Part shown: positions 6,558 through 13,183 of the stretch, in pieces
How positions within the stretch are numbered: position 1 is the first letter of the stretch
Layout of the letters: every line of letters begins with the position of its first letter
From: JARRNJ01 sp037385045
GTDB lineage: Bacteria > Pseudomonadota > Gammaproteobacteria > JASBUN01
Length of the DNA: 19,533 nt
Assembly: GCA_037385045.1 (NCBI GenBank)
Contig: JARRNJ010000043.1
Location: 1 to 19,533 of the forward strand
Direction: 5' to 3'
The notes under the pieces: model-generated
What the model was told of the DNA's origin: nothing
What the model saw: only the letters and a program-made list of their open reading frames with translations
The model's database searches: none
Made by a program: the position numbers and the translations under genes

Positions 6558-7442
6558 ATGGCTTTCAAACTGGTCAAATCGGAGGCGAGGTCGACGGGCG
6601 AAGCCCGAACGGGGTGGGCGACCGCACGTGCGCTGGAATTGGCGACCACGCTCCAAACCACGCTGGAGTTGGACCAGCTGATCAAACTGTTCGCCAGCGA
6701 AGCGCGCAAGCAGATTGCATACGACAGCCTGTTGTACCGCAACCGGGAGCTGGAACTCGAACTTCCCGTCGGTGAAGCCGGGCGCCACCGGTGCACCTAT
6801 CAACTATCGATCGCCGGACACGGGCTGGGCGAACTGGAATTCTCCCGGGGGCGCAAGTTCAGCGAGGAGGATACCCTGCAGCTGGAGTATCTGTTGAGCC
6901 CCCTGCTCTATCCCCTGCGCAACGCGCTGCTGTACCGCCAGGCACTGGCCCGCGCGCTCCAGGACCCGCTCACCGGGGTCAACAACCGCAGCGGCTTCGA
7001 GAGCAGCCTGCGCCGGGAAGTGAATCTGGCGCGCCGCCACCGCACGCCCCTGGCGCTGCTCGTGGTGGATATCGACCAATTCAAGTCCATCAATGACCAT
7101 TTTGGCCACCTGATCGGCGACTGCGTGCTGCGCGATGTCGCCGTCTGTACAGCCAGCTGCGTGCGCAACACGGACATGCTGTTCCGCTACGGCGGTGAAG
7201 AATTCGTGGTGCTGCTGAGCAACACGGGGCCAGACGGCGCCGAGCTGCTGGCCGAACGCATCCGCTCCACCATCGAGGCGTTGTGCTGCACCTACGGGGA
7301 CACCAGCCTGGGCGTTACCGTAAGCCTCGGCGTCGCCTGCCTGCACGACGAGGAAAGCGGCAACGAACTGTTCGACCGCGCAGACAACGCCCTCTACCAG
7401 GCGAAAGGCAACGGCCGCAACCAAGTGATGGTGGCCGACTGA
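6558..7442 (+). CDS. diguanylate cyclase with N-terminal GAF-like sensor domain
   Basis: A 294-residue protein that would make cyclic di-GMP from two GTP. The GGDEF domain starts near DPLTGVNNRSGF (136-147), continues with DIDQFKSINDHFGHLIGD, and carries the signature as GGEEF (212-216). The inhibitory site RxxD is present as RNTD (203-206), exactly five residues before the signature, so product inhibition is expected. Residues about 20-125 look like a degenerate GAF domain (LELDQLIKLFASEAR ... HGLGELEFSRG), with no membrane helix, so the protein is probably cytoplasmic. Start choice is uncertain: ATG at 6558 gives MAFKLVKSE, while an in-frame ATG at 6522 adds 12 residues; neither has a strong ribosome binding site. 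Codons upstream of 6522 run through the AT-rich promoter patch and are unlikely to be translated. It converges with rluB. Confidence 0.88.
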   Translation: MAFKLVKSEARSTGEARTGWATARALELATTLQTTLELDQLIKLFASEARKQIAYDSLLYRNRELELELPVGEAGRHRCTYQLSIAGHGLGELEFSRGRKFSEEDTLQLEYLLSPLLYPLRNALLYRQALARALQDPLTGVNNRSGFESSLRREVNLARRHRTPLALLVVDIDQFKSINDHFGHLIGDCVLRDVAVCTASCVRNTDMLFRYGGEEFVVLLSNTGPDGAELLAERIRSTIEALCCTYGDTSLGVTVSLGVACLHDEESGNELFDRADNALYQAKGNGRNQVMVAD

Positions 7443-7476
7443 ACCGGGGACACCCTGGACGCTGCCAGGAATCCGT

Positions 7477-7509
7477 CGGCCCGGCAAAATCGAGCGTCAG
7501 CCGGGGCCG
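7477..7509. terminator. GC-rich hairpin between convergent genes
   Basis: CGGCCCGGC (7477-7485) pairs with GCCGGGGCCG (7500-7509), with one bulged G, around a 14-base loop. It lies in the 75-base gap where the GGDEF gene and rluB converge. A smaller CCTGG/CCAGG stem sits at 7454-7469. There is no T-run on either strand, so this is a possible bidirectional structure, not a classical intrinsic terminator. Confidence 0.4.
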
Positions 7510-7517
7510 GCAACCGT

Positions 7518-8354
7518 TCAGCGGCCGCGGCGGCCCCGACCGCGTGGGGCATGCCGCGGGGCCGCGGGCCGTTTGCGACGCCGCCCCGCTGGCGGCTCCG
7601 ACTCCGCGTCTGTGAAACCCGCCGCTCGCAGCAGCAACGCCATCTGCGCTTCAGTCAATTCGGCCCATTTGCCGGGACGCACCGCACGCTCCAGGCCGAT
7701 CGGCCCATAGCGCACCCGCATCAGCCGGCTCACTTTGACGCCCTGCGATTCCCACAGCCGCCGGACCTCCCGGTTGCGCCCTTCACGTAGAATCACGTGA
7801 TACCAGTGATTGGCGCCGTCACCGCCGGCATCGATAACACGCACAAAGCTGGCGACGCCATCCTCCAGGTCCACACCGGTGGTCAAGCGGCCGATCATGG
7901 CCTCGTCCACCGCCCCCAGCACGCGCACGGCATATTCCCGCTCGACCTCGGCCGAGGGATGCATGAGCCGATTGGCCAGTTCGCCGTCGGTGGTGAGCAG
8001 GATCAGGCCCGAGGTATTGATATCAAGGCGGCCCACCGCGATCCAACGGCCCTGCCGCAGCTTGGGCAGCCGCTGGAAGATCGTCGGCCGGCCGTCGGGA
8101 TCCGACCGGGTGGTAACCTCGCCTTCCGGTTTGTGATAGACGATCGCCCGCCGCCGGGCCGGCGTCGTGCGCCGGGCCGGCAAGGTGCGTCCGTCCAGCT
8201 GGATGCGGTCTTCCGCTTCGACCCGGTCGCCAAGTTTTGCCACCAGGCCGTTGATGCGCAGCCGTCCGGCTCGTATCCATTGTTCGATTTCGCGCCGCGA
8301 TCCCATGCCGGCGTCCGCCAGGACTTTCTGCAGCCGCTCGCCCACCGGCTTCAC
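7518..8354 (-). CDS. rluB: 23S rRNA pseudouridine(2605) synthase RluB
   Basis: A 278-residue protein of the RsuA/RluB/E/F branch. An S4 RNA-binding domain (ERLQKVLADAGMGSRREIEQWI, residues 6-27) is followed by the catalytic domain. Its motif GRLDINTSGL (108-117) holds the nucleophilic Asp111, with further family segments LANRLMHPS, EREYAVRV and EGRNREVRRL. RluB converts U2605 of 23S rRNA to pseudouridine. The C-terminus ends in a Lys/Arg-rich tail of about 25 residues, common among RluB proteins of high-GC relatives and probably RNA-binding. The start is GTG within a GTGA overlap with the scpB stop, so it is likely translationally coupled to scpB. scpA-scpB-rluB is a well-known gammaproteobacterial order. 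Confidence 0.93.
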   Translation of the reverse strand: MKPVGERLQKVLADAGMGSRREIEQWIRAGRLRINGLVAKLGDRVEAEDRIQLDGRTLPARRTTPARRRAIVYHKPEGEVTTRSDPDGRPTIFQRLPKLRQGRWIAVGRLDINTSGLILLTTDGELANRLMHPSAEVEREYAVRVLGAVDEAMIGRLTTGVDLEDGVASFVRVIDAGGDGANHWYHVILREGRNREVRRLWESQGVKVSRLMRVRYGPIGLERAVRPGKWAELTEAQMALLLRAAGFTDAESEPPAGRRRKRPAAPRHAPRGRGRRGR

Positions 8355-9151
8355 GAATCCCCGTGACGTTGATCCGCCGTCTCGGATTGCCCGGCCGGTG
8401 CGTCAGCCACGCCCGCATTGTCCGGCGCCGTTCCCGGTCCGGACTCCCGCGGGATTCCGGCTTCGGTCTCGGCTTCGGTCTCGGCTTCGGTCTCGGCTTC
8501 GGTCTCGGCTTCGGTCTCGGCTTCGGTCTCGGCTTCGGTCTCGGCTTCGGTCTCGGCTTCGGCCGGCCCGCCCGACTCCGTATCGTCACCCAGGCTCAGA
8601 TCCAGTTCCGCATTGATGGTATCGATGTCACGCAACTCGGACAGGGGTGGCAGATCGTCCAGGTTCTTGAGGTCGAAATAATTGAGAAACTCCTTGGTGG
8701 TGGCGTAGATCGCCGGTTTGCCCGGTACATCGCGATGCCCGACCACCTTGACCCATTCGCGCTCCTGCAGCGTCTTCATGATCGAGCTGCTCACGCTCAC
8801 GCCGCGGATGTCTTCGATCTCTGCGCGGGTAATCGGCTGACGGTAGGCCACCAGTGCCAGGGTTTCCAACAGCGCACGCGAATACCGCGACGGCCGTTCC
8901 ACCCACAGTCGTGAAACCCAGGTCGAATAATCCGTCCGGATCTGCAACCGGAATCCGCTGGCCACTTCTTTCAGCTCAACGCCGCGGGATTCGCAATCCT
9001 CCGCCAGCGCGTCCAGCGCCCGCCGCAGCTGTTGTCGTTCCGGTTTCTCATCGTCCGCGAACAGCGCCAGCAGATCGTCGATCGTAAGAGGGCGACCCGC
9101 GGCCAGCAGCGCCGCCTCGGCGATGTTCTTCAACTTTTGTTCGTCAGTCAT
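8351..9151 (-). CDS. scpB: segregation and condensation protein B
   Basis: ScpB is the winged-helix kite subunit of the SMC-ScpAB condensin-like complex and dimerises on the ScpA kleisin. The first winged-helix region spans about residues 1-85 and the second about 90-165, with the hallmark ALLETLALVAYRQPITRAEIEDIRGV (about residues 93-118) and the GKPAIYATTKEFLNYFDL region. Beyond residue about 190 the protein has an acidic low-complexity tail. This contains eight successive AETE units (residues 199-230), encoded by a 12-bp tandem repeat. The full length of 266 exceeds that of many ScpB proteins because of this tail. The gene lies 57 bases downstream of scpA and overlaps rluB by 4 bases. Confidence 0.93.
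   Translation of the reverse strand: MTDEQKLKNIAEAALLAAGRPLTIDDLLALFADDEKPERQQLRRALDALAEDCESRGVELKEVASGFRLQIRTDYSTWVSRLWVERPSRYSRALLETLALVAYRQPITRAEIEDIRGVSVSSSIMKTLQEREWVKVVGHRDVPGKPAIYATTKEFLNYFDLKNLDDLPPLSELRDIDTINAELDLSLGDDTESGGPAEAETEAETEAETEAETEAETEAETEAETEAETEAGIPRESGPGTAPDNAGVADAPAGQSETADQRHGDS
8459..8562. repeat. 12-bp tandem repeat (about 8.7 copies) inside scpB
   Basis: The unit GGCTTCGGTCTC on the plus strand is repeated eight times without a mismatch from 8459 to 8554. A partial ninth copy follows (GGCTTCGG, 8555-8562). On the coding (minus) strand each unit encodes Ala-Glu-Thr-Glu. Because 12 is a multiple of 3, gain or loss of units by slipped replication changes only the length of the ScpB tail and never the frame. 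The perfect identity of all copies suggests recent expansion or active homogenisation. Confidence 0.97.
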
Positions 9152-9208
9152 GGAAATTCCGGGTTACCGCAAATAAAGCCACCGGCCGCCCGCGGCCGGA
9201 ACGCAACG

Positions 9209-10111
9209 TCAGGTCTGCGCACCGGCCGAGGCCGCCGCCTTGACGTGGATGGGTCCGAACGGCTCGGCCTGCACCAGTTCCAGCAGCGATTCCTTGATCA
9301 ACTCGAGGATCGCAAGCAGCGTCACCACCACACCCATACGCCCCTCTGCGACGTCGAACAACGCGCTGAAGGGCGTGAACTGATCCGCGCGAACGGCGCC
9401 GAGCACCAGCGACATCCGCTCGCGCACCGACAGCGGCTCGAGCTGGATCTGGTGGTGGGAGAACAGCTCCGCCCGGGTGAGCACATCCTTGAACGCCAGC
9501 AGCAGTTCCTTCAGGTTGACCTCGGGCTCGATCTTCACCACCCGCCGGTCGGTCACGGCCGCCGACGCGGGGAAGATATCCCGCTCCAGGCGCGGCAATG
9601 CGTCCATGTCCTCGGCCGCCTGCTTGAATCGCTCGTATTCCTGCAGCCGCCGCACCAGCTCGGCGCGCGGGTCCTCCTCATCGCCCTCGGCTTCCACCGG
9701 CCGCGGCAGCAGCATGCGCGACTTGATTTCGGCCAGCATCGCCGCCATCACCAGGTACTCCGCCGCCAGTTCCAGGCGCAGGTCCCGCATCAGCTCGATG
9801 TACTCCATGTACTGGCGGGTGATCTCGGCGATGGGAATGTCGAGGATATCGAGATTCTGGCGCTTGATCAGGTAGAGCAGCAGGTCCAGCGGTCCTTCGA
9901 ACGCCTCGAGAAAGACCTCCAGGGCGTCGGGAGGAATGTAGAGATCGTGCGGCAGCGCGGTGATCGCTTCGCCCTGGACAACGGCAAAGGGCAACTCTCC
10001 CTGCTGCGGGCCCGGTTCTCTTTCCGGGGGCGGCGCATCGATGGCCTGCTCCGGTTCATCCGGCACCGCGCCCGAGGTTTCAACTTCCTGCCTTTCGGCC
10101 TCGCTGACCAT
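9209..10111 (-). CDS. scpA: segregation and condensation protein A (kleisin)
   Basis: ScpA is the kleisin that bridges SMC heads and binds the ScpB dimer. The 300-residue product has the typical FEGPLDLLLYLIKRQNLDILDIPI segment (about 71-94), the following EYLVMAAMLAEIKSRMLLP helix, the acidic EEDPRAELVRRLQEYERFK segment, and a C-terminal winged-helix region ending in VVVTLLAILELIKESLLELVQ. An extra N-terminal stretch of about 50 residues is rich in Glu and Pro and looks disordered. GGGGAG lies about 8 bases upstream of the ATG. The gene follows trpS after 54 bases that contain a GCCCGG/CCGGGC hairpin, and it precedes scpB. The trpS-scpA-scpB order supports a shared operon. Confidence 0.94.
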   Translation of the reverse strand: MVSEAERQEVETSGAVPDEPEQAIDAPPPEREPGPQQGELPFAVVQGEAITALPHDLYIPPDALEVFLEAFEGPLDLLLYLIKRQNLDILDIPIAEITRQYMEYIELMRDLRLELAAEYLVMAAMLAEIKSRMLLPRPVEAEGDEEDPRAELVRRLQEYERFKQAAEDMDALPRLERDIFPASAAVTDRRVVKIEPEVNLKELLLAFKDVLTRAELFSHHQIQLEPLSVRERMSLVLGAVRADQFTPFSALFDVAEGRMGVVVTLLAILELIKESLLELVQAEPFGPIHVKAAASAGAQT

Positions 10112-10132
10112 GATCCACTCCCCGATTTGCGG

Positions 10133-10149
10133 GCCCGGTTGGTCCGGGC
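10133..10149. other. short perfect hairpin between trpS and scpA
   Basis: GCCCGG (10133-10138) and CCGGGC (10144-10149) flank a 5-base loop in the 54-base spacer between the trpS stop and the scpA start. There is no T-run on the minus strand, so it more likely tunes mRNA stability or coupling than ends transcription. Confidence 0.35.
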
Positions 10150-10165
10150 TCTCGCCGCCTGCGCC

Positions 10166-11374
10166 TCAGCGGTAGCCCAGGCCCATCGCCTGGCGCACCT
10201 CATCGAGCGTTTCCCGCGCAACGTCGCGGGCCGCTTCGCAACCCTCATTGATGATGTTGCGAACCAACTTTGGATCGGCGGCAAATTCCTCGGCCCGTTC
10301 GCGAACGGGCTCCAATTCCTTCAGTACGGCGTCGATCAACGGCTGCTTGCAGTCCAGACAACCAATGCCGGCCGTCGTGCACCCTTCCCGGGCCCAGGTT
10401 TTGACATCGTCACCGCAATAAACCTCATGCAGCTGCCACACCGGGCACTTGGCCGGATCACCCGGATCGGTGCGCCGTACACGGGCGGGGTCGGTGGGCA
10501 TGGTGCGCAATTTCCTGGTGACGGCTTCCGGATCCTCGCGCAGGGCAATGGTGTTGTTGTAGGATTTCGACATTTTCTGCCCGTCCAGACCGGGCATCTT
10601 TGCCGCTTCCGTCAGCAGGGCCTCCGGCTCGGGCAGGATGATACGGCTGCCGCCTTCCAGATAGCCATACAGCCGCTCGCGGTCACCCAGCGTGATGTTC
10701 TGCTGCGATTCCAGCAGCGCGCGCCCCACCTCCAACGCCTCGCGGTCGCCCTGCTCCTGATAGCGCTTGCGCAGCTCGCGATAGAGCCGCGCGTTCTTTT
10801 TGCCCAGTTTCTTGATCGCCGCCTCGGCCTTTTCCTCAAAGCCCGGTTCACGGCCGAACAGGTGGTTGAAACGCCGCGCGATCTCGCGGGTCACCTCCAC
10901 ATGCGCGACCTGGTCCTCACCCACCGGCACCAGGCCCGCCTTGTAAATGACGATATCCGCGCTCTGCAGCAACGGATAGCCGAGAAATCCGTAAGTGGCG
11001 AGATCCTTCTCCTTGAGCTTTTCCTGCTGATCCTTGTACGTCGGCACCCGCTCCAGCCAGCCCAGTGGCGTGATCATTGACAGCAACAGATGCAGCTCCG
11101 CATGCTCGGGAACCCGCGATTGGATGAACAGCCGCGCCGATCCGGGATTGACGCCCGCTGCCAGCCAATCGATAACCATTTCCCAGACATGATCCGACAG
11201 GTGGGTCACATCCTCGTAATGGGTGGTGAGCGCATGCCAGTCGGCGACGAAGAAAAAGCAGTCGTATTCGTGCTGGAGCTTGATCCAGTTCTTCAGAACC
11301 CCGTGGTAATGTCCGAGGTGCAAAGCGCCGGTCGGGCGCATGCCGGACAGGACCCGTTGTTTAGCGGAATTCAA
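10166..11374 (-). CDS. trpS: tryptophan--tRNA ligase, long form with iron-sulfur-type cysteine motif
   Basis: A class I aminoacyl-tRNA synthetase that charges tRNA-Trp. The signature pair is present as HLGH (residues 19-22, in PTGALHLGHYHG) and KMSKS (267-271), with LGYPLLQSADIVIYKA and VGEDQVAHVEVTREIARRFN between them. At 402 residues it is about 70 longer than E. coli TrpRS, mainly through a charged insert at about 179-240. Near the C-terminus, cysteines 310, 332, 339 and 342 are spaced C-x21-C-x6-C-x2-C. This is almost the pattern of the [4Fe-4S] cluster described in Thermotoga TrpRS (x22, x6, x2). The start is TTG at 11374, because RVLSGMRPTG must be included; GGGAGG lies 5 bases upstream. 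It follows the site-2 protease gene by 15 bases. Confidence 0.94.
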   Translation of the reverse strand: MNSAKQRVLSGMRPTGALHLGHYHGVLKNWIKLQHEYDCFFFVADWHALTTHYEDVTHLSDHVWEMVIDWLAAGVNPGSARLFIQSRVPEHAELHLLLSMITPLGWLERVPTYKDQQEKLKEKDLATYGFLGYPLLQSADIVIYKAGLVPVGEDQVAHVEVTREIARRFNHLFGREPGFEEKAEAAIKKLGKKNARLYRELRKRYQEQGDREALEVGRALLESQQNITLGDRERLYGYLEGGSRIILPEPEALLTEAAKMPGLDGQKMSKSYNNTIALREDPEAVTRKLRTMPTDPARVRRTDPGDPAKCPVWQLHEVYCGDDVKTWAREGCTTAGIGCLDCKQPLIDAVLKELEPVRERAEEFAADPKLVRNIINEGCEAARDVARETLDEVRQAMGLGYR

Positions 11375-11379
11375 AAACG

Positions 11380-11385
11380 CCTCCC
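11380..11385 (-). promoter_or_regulatory. ribosome binding site that sets the TTG start of trpS
   Basis: On the minus strand GGGAGG lies 5 bases before TTG at 11374-11372. The next in-frame ATG (residue 12) would remove the conserved strand leading into the nucleotide-binding site, so the TTG start with this site is well supported. Confidence 0.7.
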
Positions 11386-11389
11386 GTCA

Positions 11390-12088
11390 TCATCTGTGCA
11401 ACAGGTGCTGAAGCACGCCGAGGTACGCGTTGGCGTCGATGCCGGCGATATGCGACATGGTCACCACGAAGGCAGACAAGGGCGGCCACATAATGTAACC
11501 CCAGATCGGAGTCATCAGCAGCAGAACGATGATGATCAAGCCGTAGGGCTCAATGCGGCTGATCTGCCATGCCAGCGGCCCCGGCAACAAACCGACCAGG
11601 ACCCGCCCCCCATCGAGCGGCGGGATCGGGACCAGATTGAGGATCATCAAGATGCCGTTGACGAATATTCCGGCAACGGCGGAATAGAACAGGAAATAGG
11701 CGATGCCCGATACACTCGCCGGCAGCACGAATGCAATCTTGATCACCAACGCCCAAATGATCGCCATGGCCAGGTTCGACAGCGGACCGGCCAAGGCGAC
11801 AATCGCCATGTCGCGCTTGGGATTGCGCAGGTTCTCCCAGGTCACCGGCACGGGCTTTGCCCACCCGAAAACGAAGCCGAAAAACAACAGTGAAGCCAGC
11901 GGAACCAGGATAGTGCCGAACGGGTCGATGTGCTTGATGGGATTGAGGGTAAGCCGGCCCAGCATCATGGCGGTCGGATCTCCGAACCAACGCGCCACCC
12001 AACCATGTGAAACCTCATGGACCGTAATGGCAAATAACACCGGCAGCGCCCACACGGCGATCAATTGAACAGTATTCAGATTGGGCAT
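11390..12088 (-). CDS. site-2 protease family (M50) membrane zinc metalloprotease
   Basis: A 232-residue polytopic membrane protein. The zinc-binding HExxH motif is HEVSH (24-28) within the first helix, and the third ligand motif is NLVPIPPLDGGR (151-162), with Asp159. The GPLSNLAMA segment (101-109) follows the family pattern. This is the short, PDZ-less class of site-2 protease often found beside trpS, whose substrates are mostly unknown. Intramembrane cleavage of a regulator or remnant signal peptides is the expected chemistry. There is no ribosome binding site. Instead a TATAAT ends 6 bases before the ATG, implying transcription starting at or next to the start codon (see promoter). It is the first gene of the protease-trpS-scpA-scpB-rluB run. 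Confidence 0.9.
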   Translation of the reverse strand: MPNLNTVQLIAVWALPVLFAITVHEVSHGWVARWFGDPTAMMLGRLTLNPIKHIDPFGTILVPLASLLFFGFVFGWAKPVPVTWENLRNPKRDMAIVALAGPLSNLAMAIIWALVIKIAFVLPASVSGIAYFLFYSAVAGIFVNGILMILNLVPIPPLDGGRVLVGLLPGPLAWQISRIEPYGLIIIVLLLMTPIWGYIMWPPLSAFVVTMSHIAGIDANAYLGVLQHLLHR

Positions 12089-12094
12089 CGTCGA

Positions 12095-12124
12095 ATTATA
12101 CCTGTAGCCGAGCCCGAATCTGAA
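12095..12124 (-). promoter_or_regulatory. sigma-70 promoter for site-2 protease-trpS-scpAB-rluB, leaderless geometry
   Basis: On the minus strand a perfect TATAAT (12100 to 12095) is preceded after 18 bases by TTCAGA (12124 to 12119, four of six matches to TTGACA). The expected transcription start, about 7 bases after the -10, coincides with the ATG at 12088. No Shine-Dalgarno sequence could fit in a longer leader. Confidence 0.6.
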
Positions 12125-12198
12125 GCGCCGAAGAAGCGCTCATCCGGGTGCCGGTCCGTTCATTCGGCGCCGGAATTAACAGGCTGTATTTGTTGAAG

Positions 12199-12221
12199 TA
12201 AAAAAATCAGCGCCGTGGCGC
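12199..12221 (-). terminator. intrinsic terminator after the rnm-yciO-small protein group
   Basis: On the minus strand a short GCGC-CACG-GCGC stem-loop (12221 to 12210) is followed by TGA and seven T residues (12206 to 12200). The stem is only 4 bp, extendable with a bulge, but the T-run is the best in the window. The position, 24 bases after the stop of the upstream gene and before a new promoter, fits termination. Confidence 0.5.
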
Positions 12222-12244
12222 GGGGTGACCCAACTGCCTGGTCC

Positions 12245-12475
12245 TCACAGCAGCGCCAGGAGCAATCCGGCGCCCACCGCGAGCACCAGCGCCAACCACC
12301 CCCCGAGCAGCAGCCGCCGGCCGCGGCCGTCCAGTCGATGCAGCCGCCGCCCGGGCCGGGGGGTGCCCCTGCCCCTGTCGCCGCGACAGTGCCGGATGTG
12401 GTCCAGGAACATCAGCCAGAAGTAGACCACGGCTGCCACACTCAACAGCAGTATGGTAATGCCCAACGTCCTCAC
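12245..12475 (-). CDS. small two-helix membrane protein, hypothetical
   Basis: A 76-residue protein starting at GTG with an AGGAA about 12 bases upstream. Helix 1 covers about residues 3-25 (TLGITILLLSVAAVVYFWLM) and helix 2 about 55-76 (LLLGGWLALVLAVGAGLLLA). They are joined by an Arg-rich loop of about 25 residues with eleven arginines. By the positive-inside rule the loop would be cytoplasmic, with both ends facing out. It lies 35 bases after yciO on the same strand and before a terminator-like T-run, which favours a real gene. I do not recognise a family. The same frame is open further upstream, antisense in phase to yciO, but that part is a shadow. Confidence 0.6.
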   Translation of the reverse strand: MRTLGITILLLSVAAVVYFWLMFLDHIRHCRGDRGRGTPRPGRRLHRLDGRGRRLLLGGWLALVLAVGAGLLLALL

Positions 12476-12510
12476 GGTCCGACCGTTCCTGGTTTCACCG
12501 GGCCTCGGGC

Positions 12511-13134
12511 TCAGACTTCGAACAGGGAAGCATCGCCTTTGCCCTCCCGCAGCAGCTGCGGCACACCTTCCACCATGTCGACGACGGTGGTGAGATCGAA
12601 ACCGCACGCCCCGCCATCGATCACCAGATCGACGTCGTGTTCGAGCCGATCGCGGATCTCCTCGGGATCGCTCAACGGCAGCTCCTCTCCCGGCAGGATA
12701 AGGGTGGAACTCAAAAGCGGTTCGCCCACATCGGCCAGCAGCGCCTGGGCGATGCGATTGTCCGGTATCCGGATACCGATGGTTTTGCGTTTGGGGTGCT
12801 GGAGGCGCCGCGGCACCTCGTGAGTGGCCTTGAATATAAAGGTATAGGGGCCCGGCGTCAGCGTCTTGAGGAGCCGAAACGCCGTGTTGTCCACTTTGGC
12901 GTACGTGGCAATCTCCGCCAGGCCGCTGCATACCAGCGTGAAGTTGTGCTTGTCACCGAGACGCCGCAGCCGGCGTATACGCTCCATAGGCTCCTTTTCG
13001 CCGATCAGACAACCCAATGCATAGCTCGAGTCGGTGGGATAGACCACCACGCCGCCGCGGCGGATCAACTCTGCCGCCTGATGGATCAGGCGCGCCTGCG
13101 GGTTGTCGGGGTGGATGGCGAAAAACTGGCTCAT
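12511..13134 (-). CDS. yciO: Sua5/YciO/YrdC-family protein YciO
   Basis: A 207-residue protein matching E. coli YciO from MSQFF.IHPDNPQ.RLI onward, including GGVVVYPTDSSYALGC, HNFTLVCSGLAEIATYAKVDN, TPGPYTFIFKAT, PRRLQHPKRKTIGIRIPDN and the C-terminal GVPQLLREGKGD. The family fold binds ATP and RNA. The paralogue TsaC/YrdC makes threonylcarbamoyl-AMP for the t6A modification of tRNA, while the activity of YciO itself is weaker or different. The frame is open for 13 further codons upstream (to 13173), but homology fixes the start at 13134. It follows rnm by 49 bases, as in enterobacteria, where yciV (rnm) and yciO are neighbours. Confidence 0.92.
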   Translation of the reverse strand: MSQFFAIHPDNPQARLIHQAAELIRRGGVVVYPTDSSYALGCLIGEKEPMERIRRLRRLGDKHNFTLVCSGLAEIATYAKVDNTAFRLLKTLTPGPYTFIFKATHEVPRRLQHPKRKTIGIRIPDNRIAQALLADVGEPLLSSTLILPGEELPLSDPEEIRDRLEHDVDLVIDGGACGFDLTTVVDMVEGVPQLLREGKGDASLFEV

Positions 13135-13183
13135 CGACTCGAGGGCAGGGCAGTCAATCACGTCGCATCGCAATGCCGGGCCG

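Noticed and set aside
8459..8562. Possible CRISPR array
   Set aside because: The 12-bp units abut without spacers and lie inside scpB in frame, so this is a coding minisatellite.
9032..11080. Very long plus-strand open frame (over 680 codons) opposite scpB, scpA and trpS
   Set aside because: Shadow of three conserved minus-strand genes; the composition (His, Gln, Arg, Leu-rich) is typical of antisense frames at high GC.
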